Source: CAWBRY01 sp963791295 (GTDB lineage: Bacteria; Bacteroidota; Bacteroidia; Chitinophagales; Chitinophagaceae). Taken from it: a stretch of 64,000 nucleotides of DNA. Both the position numbers and the translations under genes were made by a program. Under the pieces are notes generated by a model. The model saw only the letters and a list, made by a program, of their open reading frames with translations, was not told the DNA's origin and did not search any database. Shown piece after piece: positions 8,261-16,642 of the stretch (position 1 is its first letter; every line of letters starts with the position of its first letter). The stretch spans positions 310,001-374,000 of the forward strand of contig CAWBRY010000004.1 in the NCBI GenBank assembly GCA_963791295.1. Reading direction: 5' to 3'.

Positions 8261-9988
8261 ATGACTGGAGAAATTTCAGGCATAGTAGTCATGTTTCTTT
8301 TAACAGTATTACTTGCCTACCCCTTGGGAAAATACATCGCAAATGTTTATAAGGGTGAAAGGACCTTTACTGATTTTATGAACCCTCTTGAAAGGTTCAT
8401 TTTCAAAATGAGTGGGATCAATCCCAATGAAAGTATGGATTGGAAGCAATTTCTAAAAGCCATGCTGACCATTAACATGCTCTGGCTTGTTTATGCCTTT
8501 TTCCTTCTCATATTTCAGGATAAATTACCGTTGAATCCCGACGGCAATCCAGCACAGACCGCCGATCTCGCCTTTAATACAGCGATCAGTTTCCTGGTCA
8601 ATTGTAATCTCCAGCACTATTCGGGAGAATCAGGCCTGACTTATTTCACGCAGTTATTTGTGATTACTTTCTTGCAATTTGTCAGCGCCGCCACGGGCAT
8701 TGCTGCACTCGTTGCCTTATTCAACGGATTGAAAGAGAAGACGACGAAAAACCTGGGGAATTTCTGGAGCATATTTACAAAAACCATTACCCGGATATTA
8801 CTTCCGCTATGCATTATTTCAGCAATCCTTCTTGCTTTCAATGGCAGTCCATCAAGTTATGACGGCAAGGACACGATCACCACCCTGCAAGGAGATACCG
8901 TACAGGTATCAAGAGGACCGGCCGCTGGAATGATCGCTATAAAACATTTAGGGACAAATGGAGGTGGTTGGTTTGGAGCCAATTCTGCGCATCCACTGGA
9001 AAATCCAAACTACTTCACCAACATGTTGGAAATGGTAATCCAGGTATTAATACCCATTGCAATGATTTTCGCACTGGGCTTCTATATTAATCGCAGAAAA
9101 TTGGCGAATGTAATATTTGCGGTAATGACCATTGGTATGCTCATTCTTCTGATACCGACTGTCATCTCAGAGATTCATGGTAATCCCGCTATTTCGCGAA
9201 TGGAAATAAGTCAGCCAACAGGAGCCATGGAAGGAAAAGAAGTGCGGTTTGGTCCAGCGGCCTCGGGATACTGGAGTATTGTCACTACTATCATTTCAAC
9301 TGGCTCCGTCAACTCGATGCATGATAGCTCGATGCCTTTATCCGGAATGATGCAGCTGCTCGGTATGATGGTGAATGCATTTTATGGGGGTTGCGGCGTC
9401 GGCATATTAAACTATTATATCTATCTAATCATAGCCGTTTTCGTGGCAGGCCTAATGGTAGGAAGGACGCCGGAACTCATGGGTCATAAGGTGGAAGCAA
9501 GAGAAGTAAAGATTGCAATGCTTGTCACCTTACTATCTGCTTTCCTGGTTAAGGGTTTCACCGCATTAGCAGCTTACATGGTAATCCATCATCCTGATAT
9601 CGGATGGGCCGTCAAGCCCTCAGCGTGGTTGAATAATCCCAGTTATCATGGCTTTTCGGAAATGATGTATGAGTTCACTTCCTCTAATGCGAATAATGGG
9701 AGTGGCTTTGAAGGCCTTGGAGATAACAACGTCTTCTGGAATGTAACCTGCGGTTTTGTCTTAATCTTAGGAAGATTCCTCCCCATTATTGGCCCGGTCG
9801 CCATTGCCGGCCTGCTAGCCAATAAAAAATTCATTCCGGAATCACCTGGCACATTGAGAACTGACTCATGGCACATTTGGTGTGATGACTTTTGCGGTGA
9901 TCGTAATTATTACTGCTTTGTCTTTCTTTCCAATGCTGGCATTGGGTCCACTCGCCGAATATTTTTCACTAAAATAAATATGAGTTAA
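8261..9988 (+). CDS. kdpA: KdpA, K+-translocating subunit, with an apparent 3' frameshift
   Basis: KdpA forms the selectivity pore of the Kdp ATPase. The frame matches the family through about residue 536, including NLQHYSGESGLTY, GTNGGGWFGANSAHP and NNGSGFEGL. After GTLRTDS the frame reads an unlikely Trp/Cys/Asp-rich tail. The +1 frame from 9873 (TFGVMTFAVIVIITALSFFP) restores a KdpA-like last membrane helix and ends with TAA at 9975-9977, 11 bp before kdpB. One extra base around 9869-9872 explains this. It may be a sequencing error or a real mutation. The zero-frame stop is at 9988. Confidence 0.88.
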   Translation: MTGEISGIVVMFLLTVLLAYPLGKYIANVYKGERTFTDFMNPLERFIFKMSGINPNESMDWKQFLKAMLTINMLWLVYAFFLLIFQDKLPLNPDGNPAQTADLAFNTAISFLVNCNLQHYSGESGLTYFTQLFVITFLQFVSAATGIAALVALFNGLKEKTTKNLGNFWSIFTKTITRILLPLCIISAILLAFNGSPSSYDGKDTITTLQGDTVQVSRGPAAGMIAIKHLGTNGGGWFGANSAHPLENPNYFTNMLEMVIQVLIPIAMIFALGFYINRRKLANVIFAVMTIGMLILLIPTVISEIHGNPAISRMEISQPTGAMEGKEVRFGPAASGYWSIVTTIISTGSVNSMHDSSMPLSGMMQLLGMMVNAFYGGCGVGILNYYIYLIIAVFVAGLMVGRTPELMGHKVEAREVKIAMLVTLLSAFLVKGFTALAAYMVIHHPDIGWAVKPSAWLNNPSYHGFSEMMYEFTSSNANNGSGFEGLGDNNVFWNVTCGFVLILGRFLPIIGPVAIAGLLANKKFIPESPGTLRTDSWHIWCDDFCGDRNYYCFVFLSNAGIGSTRRIFFTKINMS

Positions 9989-12028
9989 ATGACAAAGAGA
10001 AAACGGTATATAAAATTGTTTGATCCAACGTTGATAAGATCCGCGGTCGGGCAATCCTTTATTAAGCTCAATCCCAGGTTGATGATCAAGAACCCGGTTA
10101 TGTTTACCGTCGAAATCGGGACAGTGGTTATGCTTGCAGTAATGGTCAATCAACTTATTACCGGTGACAATTCCGAAGGGGCACTATGGTACAACTCAGT
10201 TGTATTTCTCATTCTTTTATTTACGGTCCTCTTTGCCAATTTCGCCGAAGCACTTGCTGAAGCCCGAGGGAAAGCCCAGGCAGAAAGCCTGAGAAAGACA
10301 AGGGAAGAAACTCCTGCCAAGAAAATAGTAGGTAACGGAATTACATCGATCCCTTCATCGCAGCTACGACTAGGTGATCGGTTTGTATGTGAAGCGGGAG
10401 ACACCATCCCGATGGATGGTGAGATCGTAGAAGGAATAGCTACGATAGATGAATCAGCCATTACAGGAGAATCGGCCCCGGTGATTCGCGAGGCGGGTGG
10501 TGATAAATCCTCCGTTACGGGAGGTACCAAAGTATTAAGTGATAGCATCGTTGTAGAAGTGACCACAGCACCGGGTGAGACTTTCCTTGATAAAATGATC
10601 GCTTTGGTGGAAGGTGCTTCACGGCAAAAAACACCGAATGAAATTGCCCTAACCATACTATTGGCAGCATTCACGGTTATATTTTTAATCGTATGTGTTG
10701 CACTGAAACCCTATGCAGACTATGCTAATACTCCTATCACTATTGCAGCCTTCATTTCACTTTTTGTTTGTTTGATACCCACCACTATCGGCGGTTTGCT
10801 ATCAGCCATTGGTATTGCAGGTATGGACCGGGCGCTGAGAGCGAATGTTATTGCAAAAAGCGGCAAGGCAGTTGAAACCGCGGGAGATGTGGATGTGCTG
10901 CTTCTGGACAAGACCGGAACGATCACGATCGGGAACAGAAAAGCTACCAATTTCTATGGGGCAGATGGAATCACAGAAAACGAATTTATCAGGTTGAGCG
11001 CATTGAGCTCCTTATCCGATGATACTCCCGAAGGAAAATCCATTGTGGAACTGGCCTTGCAAAAAGGGATCAATGCAAGAGCCGAAGCGGGTTCACAGTT
11101 TATCAAATTCACAGCGGAGACAAGGAGCAGCGGTGTGGATATGCCCAATGGACTTAAAATCAGGAAAGGCGCATTTGATGCGATTAGAAATATGGTAAGT
11201 GCAGCAGGAAATACAATGCCAGTCGCAACAGAAGCGAAGGTAAAAACCATTGCAGCCGACGGAGGTACGCCCCTGGTCGTTGCGGTTAACAATGAAGTAA
11301 AAGGTGTTATCGAATTACAGGACATTATCAAGCCAGGAATACAGGAAAGGTTTCAGCGCCTCCATAAAATGGGAGTAAAGACGGTTATGGTGACGGGCGA
11401 CAACCCATTAACTGCAAAATATATAGCCAATGCTGCGGGAGTTGATGATTTTATAGCCGAAGCAAGACCAGAAGACAAAATGAATTACATCCGAAAAGAA
11501 CAGGCTTCGGGCAAGTTGGTCGCCATGATGGGCGATGGGACGAATGACGCACCTGCCCTGGCGCAGGCAGATGTTGGAGTATCCATGAACAGTGGAACCC
11601 AAGCCGCTAAGGAGGCAGGTAATATGGTGGACCTGGACAATGATCCGACTAAATTGATTGAAGTAGTCGAGATCGGGAAGCAATTGCTAATTACGAGAGG
11701 TACACTCACAACATTTTCCATTGCCAATGATGTTGCCAAGTATTTTGCGATCGTGCCGGCACTATTTGTCACGGCTATCCCTTCACTTAAAGCCCTCGAC
11801 ATAATGGATTTGAGTTCACCTCAAGGCGCTATTTTATCGGCTATCATTTTTAATGCCTTAATCATACCTGCGCTGATCCCGCTTGCATTGAGGGGGGTTA
11901 AGTACAGGCCGATTGGAGCATCGGCATTACTGAGAAGAAACCTGCTTATATATGGATTAGGTGGGATCATTGCACCATTCATCGGCATTAAACTCATTGA
12001 CATGTTATTAGAGCTATTCGTGAATTAA
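9989..12028 (+). CDS. kdpB: KdpB, P-type ATPase subunit of the Kdp complex
   Basis: The 679-residue P-type ATPase shows the actuator motif ITGESAPVI, phosphorylation motif LLLDKTGTIT with the aspartate at residue 307, nucleotide-domain sequence EGKSIVELA and the hinge MMGDGTNDAPALAQADVG. Hydrophobic segments at the N-terminus, near 215-270 and near 570-675 give the compact KdpB topology. It hydrolyses ATP to drive K+ uptake through KdpA. Length is typical. It begins one base after the zero-frame kdpA stop, or 11 bp after the restored one. Confidence 0.96.
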   Translation: MTKRKRYIKLFDPTLIRSAVGQSFIKLNPRLMIKNPVMFTVEIGTVVMLAVMVNQLITGDNSEGALWYNSVVFLILLFTVLFANFAEALAEARGKAQAESLRKTREETPAKKIVGNGITSIPSSQLRLGDRFVCEAGDTIPMDGEIVEGIATIDESAITGESAPVIREAGGDKSSVTGGTKVLSDSIVVEVTTAPGETFLDKMIALVEGASRQKTPNEIALTILLAAFTVIFLIVCVALKPYADYANTPITIAAFISLFVCLIPTTIGGLLSAIGIAGMDRALRANVIAKSGKAVETAGDVDVLLLDKTGTITIGNRKATNFYGADGITENEFIRLSALSSLSDDTPEGKSIVELALQKGINARAEAGSQFIKFTAETRSSGVDMPNGLKIRKGAFDAIRNMVSAAGNTMPVATEAKVKTIAADGGTPLVVAVNNEVKGVIELQDIIKPGIQERFQRLHKMGVKTVMVTGDNPLTAKYIANAAGVDDFIAEARPEDKMNYIRKEQASGKLVAMMGDGTNDAPALAQADVGVSMNSGTQAAKEAGNMVDLDNDPTKLIEVVEIGKQLLITRGTLTTFSIANDVAKYFAIVPALFVTAIPSLKALDIMDLSSPQGAILSAIIFNALIIPALIPLALRGVKYRPIGASALLRRNLLIYGLGGIIAPFIGIKLIDMLLELFVN

Positions 12029-12043
12029 TTAAATTATTCGAAA

Positions 12044-12622
12044 ATGAAAAAAAACCTATCCATATCGCTTAAGTTGACATTAATCATGATCCTCCTTTGC
12101 GCTGGAGCCTACCCGCTATTGATTGCGGCTATTGGTAAAGCCGCGCCTGGAGCCGGCAAAGGTGAAACCGTTTCCGTGAATGGAAAGGTGGTCGGATATG
12201 AAAAGATTGGTCAAAAGTTTGCTGAGGATAAATATTTCTGGGGACGGCCATCAGCAGTAGATTATAATGCGGCCGGTTCTGCGGGAAGCAATAAAGGCCC
12301 TTCCAATCCTGACTACCTAAAAATCGTCAAAGATAGAATAGACACGTTTCTTGTTCACAATCCCGGCGTAAGCAAAAAAGAAATACCAGCTGAGCTGGTA
12401 ACGGCCAGCGGAAGCGGCCTCGATCCTGATATTTCTCCAGCGGGCGCATACGTTCAGGTTGCGAGGATTGCAACTACGAGGAAAATGCCGAAAGAAAAGA
12501 TAAACGAATTAGTGAAGAGCCACATACAAAAGCCACTGTGGGGCTTATTCGGGCCCTCTAAAATAAATGTGTTGAACTTAAATATAGAGTTAGACAGGAT
12601 TTCAAAAAATAAAGATTTCTAG
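12044..12622 (+). CDS. kdpC: KdpC subunit of the K+-transporting ATPase
   Basis: The 192-residue protein has one N-terminal membrane helix (LTLIMILLCAGAYPLLIAAI), then a soluble domain with KYFWGRPSAVDYNAAGSAGS and GSGLDPDISPAGAYVQV, both KdpC hallmarks. KdpC is the periplasmic-facing single-span subunit that stabilises KdpA-KdpB. It starts 15 bp after kdpB and ends 1 bp before the next ORF. Confidence 0.95.
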   Translation: MKKNLSISLKLTLIMILLCAGAYPLLIAAIGKAAPGAGKGETVSVNGKVVGYEKIGQKFAEDKYFWGRPSAVDYNAAGSAGSNKGPSNPDYLKIVKDRIDTFLVHNPGVSKKEIPAELVTASGSGLDPDISPAGAYVQVARIATTRKMPKEKINELVKSHIQKPLWGLFGPSKINVLNLNIELDRISKNKDF

Positions 12623-12623
12623 T

Positions 12624-13745
12624 ATGGCTGAAGCAGAAGCAGATAAGTGGTTGACCAAGATTCAGCAGGATAAAAAAGGGAAGCTGAAGATCTACATCGG
12701 CATGAGCGCTGGTGTGGGCAAGACCTTTCGTATGCTCCAGGAAGCGCACAACCTTCTGCGAAATGGCGTTAATCTGAAAGTCGGATATATTGAAACACAT
12801 GGCAGAAAAGAAACGCACGAATTACTTGATGGACTGCCGCTCATTCCCAGGCGAAAGGTGTTTTATAAAGGAAAGGAATTAGATGAACTGGACGTGCAGG
12901 CAATACTCCTGTTGCATCCGGATGTGGTAATTGTAGATGAATTAGCCCATACCAATATCCCGGGAAGTAAAAATGAAAAGAGATGGCAGGACGTAATGGA
13001 TATCCTGGATGCAGGAATCGATGTTATTTCCGCAGTTAACATCCAGCACATTGAGAGTATTAATGAAGATGTAAAGGAAATCACAGGAATAGAAGTGAAA
13101 GAACGGGTACCAGATAAATTGCTTCAGATCGCGGATGAAGTGGTAAACATTGATCTTACAGCCGATGATCTGATAGTTCGATTGAAGGAAGGAAAGATCT
13201 ACGATAATAGCAAGGTTCAACATGCACTACAAAATTTTTTCAAGCCGGACAAGATCCTCCAACTTCGGGAATTGGCGCTTAAGGAAGTAGCCGGCCAGGT
13301 TGAAAGAAAAGTAGACTATGAATTGACAGGGAAGGAGAAGAGCTGGCGTCACGAACGTTTCCTGGCTTGTATTTCATCAAACCATGAAATTGCTCAAAAT
13401 CTTATCCGCAAGACCGCCAGGCTGGCATCCTATTACAATAGCAAATGGTATGTACTCTATGTTCAAACTCCCAGGGAAGCCACTGATAAAATACCGCTCG
13501 CTGCTCAGCGACACCTGATCAATAACTTTAAAAATGCAACAGAGCTGGGAGCCGAGGTAGTACAAACCAAATCAGCCAATGTAGCGGAAGCTATTATGGA
13601 CATTATCCAGGAAAAGAACATTACAACTGTCTGCATAGGCAAACCGCATCTCAAGCTTTGGCAAATCATTTTGAGGACCGGTGTATTCAATCAACTCCTG
13701 AAGACCTTATCTCGCAATGACGTGGACCTGGTAATTTTATCATAA
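12624..13745 (+). CDS. kdpD: Stand-alone KdpD N-terminal sensor domain with universal-stress domain
   Basis: The 373-residue soluble protein matches only the N-terminal half of KdpD. It has Walker A GMSAGVGKT at 26-34, the KdpD signature VGYIETHGRKET, Walker B-like VIVDELAHTNIPGSKN and a C-terminal universal-stress-type domain (about 250-373). There are no membrane segments and no kinase domain. In classical KdpD this part senses and sets the kinase/phosphatase balance. Here it is in the kdp operon directly after kdpC, while a DUF4118 kinase is encoded about 8.4 kb away. Its stop overlaps the next start by one base (TAATG). Confidence 0.92.
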   Translation: MAEAEADKWLTKIQQDKKGKLKIYIGMSAGVGKTFRMLQEAHNLLRNGVNLKVGYIETHGRKETHELLDGLPLIPRRKVFYKGKELDELDVQAILLLHPDVVIVDELAHTNIPGSKNEKRWQDVMDILDAGIDVISAVNIQHIESINEDVKEITGIEVKERVPDKLLQIADEVVNIDLTADDLIVRLKEGKIYDNSKVQHALQNFFKPDKILQLRELALKEVAGQVERKVDYELTGKEKSWRHERFLACISSNHEIAQNLIRKTARLASYYNSKWYVLYVQTPREATDKIPLAAQRHLINNFKNATELGAEVVQTKSANVAEAIMDIIQEKNITTVCIGKPHLKLWQIILRTGVFNQLLKTLSRNDVDLVILS

Positions 13746-15454
13746 TGGCAAACACCGTTAAAAAGAAAATACGCCTGGGGACCCTTTTTCTTTTCCTCCT
13801 GCTTCTCATCTCCTGTGGCGTTGGTATGTATCATTTGCTCCGGTTAAAAAATGACGCCAACCTGATCTTAAAAAATAACTATGAATCGCTCAATCATTGC
13901 CATGTTATGCAAAAATGGTTGGATAGTAGCGCTTTTGGTGTTCCGCAATCCTATGCTTCGTTTGATAGCGTCCTCAGACTTCAGGAAGCGAATATCACCG
14001 AACCCGGGGAATTAGAAGCCACGCAGGCGATTCGAAAAAACTTTGATATCCTTCGCCAGGGAGCGCACACTTCCTCAAAACAAAATATCCGGTCTGGCAT
14101 CCAGCGGGTCCTGGAATTGAATATGCTGGCAATCGATGTCAAAAATGTGAAGGCAACGGCTACAGCAAATAAAGCATTTACTTATATCTCACTCCTTGCC
14201 GCCATTGTCTTCCTGGTCGGCTTTACGTTTTCATATAATTTTCCGGGAGTCCTTACTGGACCTATCAACTCGCTCACCGAAGGCTTTGGACAGATCACTA
14301 AGAAAAATTACAAACACCGCATTCACCTGGATCGCAAGGATGAATTTGGTCAAATGGCCAATGCATTCAATGACATGGCGGAGCGGCTGGAATATTTTGA
14401 GAGCAGCAACTTGAATAAGATCATTTTTGAGAAGACAAGAGCGGAGGCAGTAATAAACAGCCTCAAGGAAGCCAGCATAGGCATCGACAAGAATGGAATG
14501 ATCCTGTTTGCTAATGAACAGGCGCTTCAACTCTTAGGTATGCCTGGAAAAGATATTGTAGGTAAAGAGGTAAGTAAGATCAGTGATAAGAACGATCTGC
14601 TAAGATTTTTGATGGAAGAAAAAGGAAGCTTGCCATTTAAGATCGTGTTGGATAATAGGGAAAATTATTTCACCAAGGAAATCGTTGAAATCGGACAGGA
14701 AGACAATAAAAGCAAGGTAATTCTGGTTCGGAATATAACCTCTTTTAAAGAACTTGATGCAGCCAAGAATAATTTCATTGCCACGATCTCTCATGAATTA
14801 AAAACCCCATTGGCATCATCCGATTTTAGTCTAAAACTTTTAGAGGACCAGCGGGTAGGCCAACTGTCCCAAGAACAAAAAGAGCTGATCCAAAACCTTA
14901 AACAGGACAATCAAAGGATGCTTCGAATCCTAAGTGAGCTATTGAACATGTCGCAGGTAGAAGCAGGCAAGATCCAATTGGAAATTACCGAAGCCGACCC
15001 GGAACTGATCATGAATAATGCGGTTCTTTCAGTCCTCAATAGTGCGAAAGAAAAAAATGTTCAACTAGAAAAGGCATACGAGACCAATTTGGGAAAGGTA
15101 GTCGCTGATGCAGAAAAAACCGGATGGGTATTAAATAATTTTCTCGCTAATGCTATAAAATATTCTCCCAAAGAAAGTATCGTTCACGTAAAAATTGCTC
15201 ATGCCGCCAATGGCCTTGAGTTTTCAGTCACCGATCATGGAGCGGGGATACCATCTCAATATCATTCGAAAGTGTTCGAGCGTTTTTTTAAAGTCCCGGG
15301 GTCACTAGGTGGTGGAACAGGCCTCGGCCTGGCGATCTCGAAAGAATTTATTGAAGCGCAGCATGGTCAGATCTGGGTGAGAAGCGAGATCGGTGCAGGA
15401 AGTACGTTCGGATTTACCTTACCTGTTTCATTTACTCGTCCTAAAGGAAATTGA
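13745..15454 (+). CDS. Membrane histidine kinase with HAMP and PAS domains
   Basis: The 569-residue kinase has a membrane helix at about 9-29, a roughly 110-residue extracytoplasmic region, and a second helix at about 138-160. HAMP (FGQMANAFNDMAERL), a PAS-like domain (about 235-330), HisKA with H350 in TISHELKTPL, and HATPase with N box NNFLANAIKYS and GGGTGLGLAISKEF follow. It is translationally coupled to the KdpD sensor-domain gene by TAATG, so it may receive that protein's signal. Its response regulator could be KdpE or the sigma-54 regulator at 6380. The 3' end overlaps the convergent DUF2911 gene by 27 bp. Confidence 0.9.
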   Translation: MANTVKKKIRLGTLFLFLLLLISCGVGMYHLLRLKNDANLILKNNYESLNHCHVMQKWLDSSAFGVPQSYASFDSVLRLQEANITEPGELEATQAIRKNFDILRQGAHTSSKQNIRSGIQRVLELNMLAIDVKNVKATATANKAFTYISLLAAIVFLVGFTFSYNFPGVLTGPINSLTEGFGQITKKNYKHRIHLDRKDEFGQMANAFNDMAERLEYFESSNLNKIIFEKTRAEAVINSLKEASIGIDKNGMILFANEQALQLLGMPGKDIVGKEVSKISDKNDLLRFLMEEKGSLPFKIVLDNRENYFTKEIVEIGQEDNKSKVILVRNITSFKELDAAKNNFIATISHELKTPLASSDFSLKLLEDQRVGQLSQEQKELIQNLKQDNQRMLRILSELLNMSQVEAGKIQLEITEADPELIMNNAVLSVLNSAKEKNVQLEKAYETNLGKVVADAEKTGWVLNNFLANAIKYSPKESIVHVKIAHAANGLEFSVTDHGAGIPSQYHSKVFERFFKVPGSLGGGTGLGLAISKEFIEAQHGQIWVRSEIGAGSTFGFTLPVSFTRPKGN

Positions 15455-16573
15455 CGCTTTGGTAGATTCCCAGATAATATTTATAGACGGCTGTTCAGTA
15501 AGTTCAATCGTCATTAATTCGACAGGGCTATCCAGAGAAGCGACTGTCATTGGTATTCGCATCAAGTCATACGTTGCGTCGTGATCCGTACCCCACATGT
15601 CGGTTTGTTTATTAACAATAAGCATCCATCCCTCTTTTGACGGTAATGTGAAGAGCGAATACAGACCTGCCGGTAATTCCTTTTCCCCAAAATATATGGG
15701 CTTATCAATGTAAAGTTTAGTCGGTTCATTGGCACCAGTCCTCCAGACGCGGCCCCATGGAACTATCCCGCCAAAAATCACACGTCCGCGCATAGTGGGC
15801 CGTGAATAATCAATTCGCATATTTACACCGCCTATCATCTTTACGATAGAATCCTTCGTACTCAATGTAGCCAGTGGCGTTTTTTCCTCCTTAGCCACAA
15901 ATCTGTTTACATAACTATCGAAATCCAGGCTGTCGTATGGCGTCCCTATCACATTCCACGATGAACCGATTCCGTCAATCATCTTAAGTTTATTCCTTTC
16001 ATCCAGGTGGACCTTAAAATATCCCATCACCTGGCTTCCCATCTCAAGTGTATGTGCATCGATCCTTTTGATAGTAAACTTCCTTGGCTTGCCTAACACG
16101 AAATGAAAACCCTCGCGGATCTCACCAATTCCTTTTGGCGCGTAGTTCACCATCAGCGGCAGTAAGAACAGGAATGGGCTTCCGATGGCGTTAGCCACCA
16201 TTCCTTTTCCCGGATATAGCTGTACAGTTTCCTTCCCATCCTGTATCCTCTTCATATGAGTTGCTGTATCATCTGTGTAAATCTGATAGTCCACCATTCT
16301 CTTGCCTTCGCCCGCCATCGTTGGCTTGTAACTATAGCCGGTAGACTCTTTTAACTCGCCATTCGGATAAAAACTGCCCTTGGTAAGATTGACATGTAAA
16401 TTGGGCCTGGCCATTACTTTGAATTCAAAATCATTTTTATCGAGTTGGTAGTAGCCGACCATGGTCGTATCTGTGCCGATACTATATATTAGATACCCTT
16501 TGTTCATTGCTGTCTTTTGGGTAATGCCCTCAAGAACGATGAGGAGAAGAAGAATTGGTAGAAGCCTTTTCAT
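15428..16573 (-). CDS. Exported DUF2911 domain protein
   Basis: This 381-residue protein has an N-terminal signal peptide (KRLLPILLLLIVLEGITQ). A middle region of about 200 residues resembles outer-envelope beta-rich proteins. The C-terminal DUF2911 domain starts near MRIDYSRPTMRGR and includes PWGRVWRTGANE and LPAGLYSLFTLP. The family is common in Bacteroidota and has no assigned biochemical role that I know of. The ATG at 16573 is chosen because the signal peptide begins there; another ATG at 16588 adds five residues. It is antisense to its neighbours and convergent with the kinase. Confidence 0.85.
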   Translation of the reverse strand: MKRLLPILLLLIVLEGITQKTAMNKGYLIYSIGTDTTMVGYYQLDKNDFEFKVMARPNLHVNLTKGSFYPNGELKESTGYSYKPTMAGEGKRMVDYQIYTDDTATHMKRIQDGKETVQLYPGKGMVANAIGSPFLFLLPLMVNYAPKGIGEIREGFHFVLGKPRKFTIKRIDAHTLEMGSQVMGYFKVHLDERNKLKMIDGIGSSWNVIGTPYDSLDFDSYVNRFVAKEEKTPLATLSTKDSIVKMIGGVNMRIDYSRPTMRGRVIFGGIVPWGRVWRTGANEPTKLYIDKPIYFGEKELPAGLYSLFTLPSKEGWMLIVNKQTDMWGTDHDATYDLMRIPMTVASLDSPVELMTIELTEQPSINIIWESTKASISFRTSK

Positions 16574-16642
16574 AAAAAGATCCCCCATCTAAAACTAGGA
16601 TTTTTTCCATTAATTTAGTAAACCAGCCTTAATATTGCCTAG

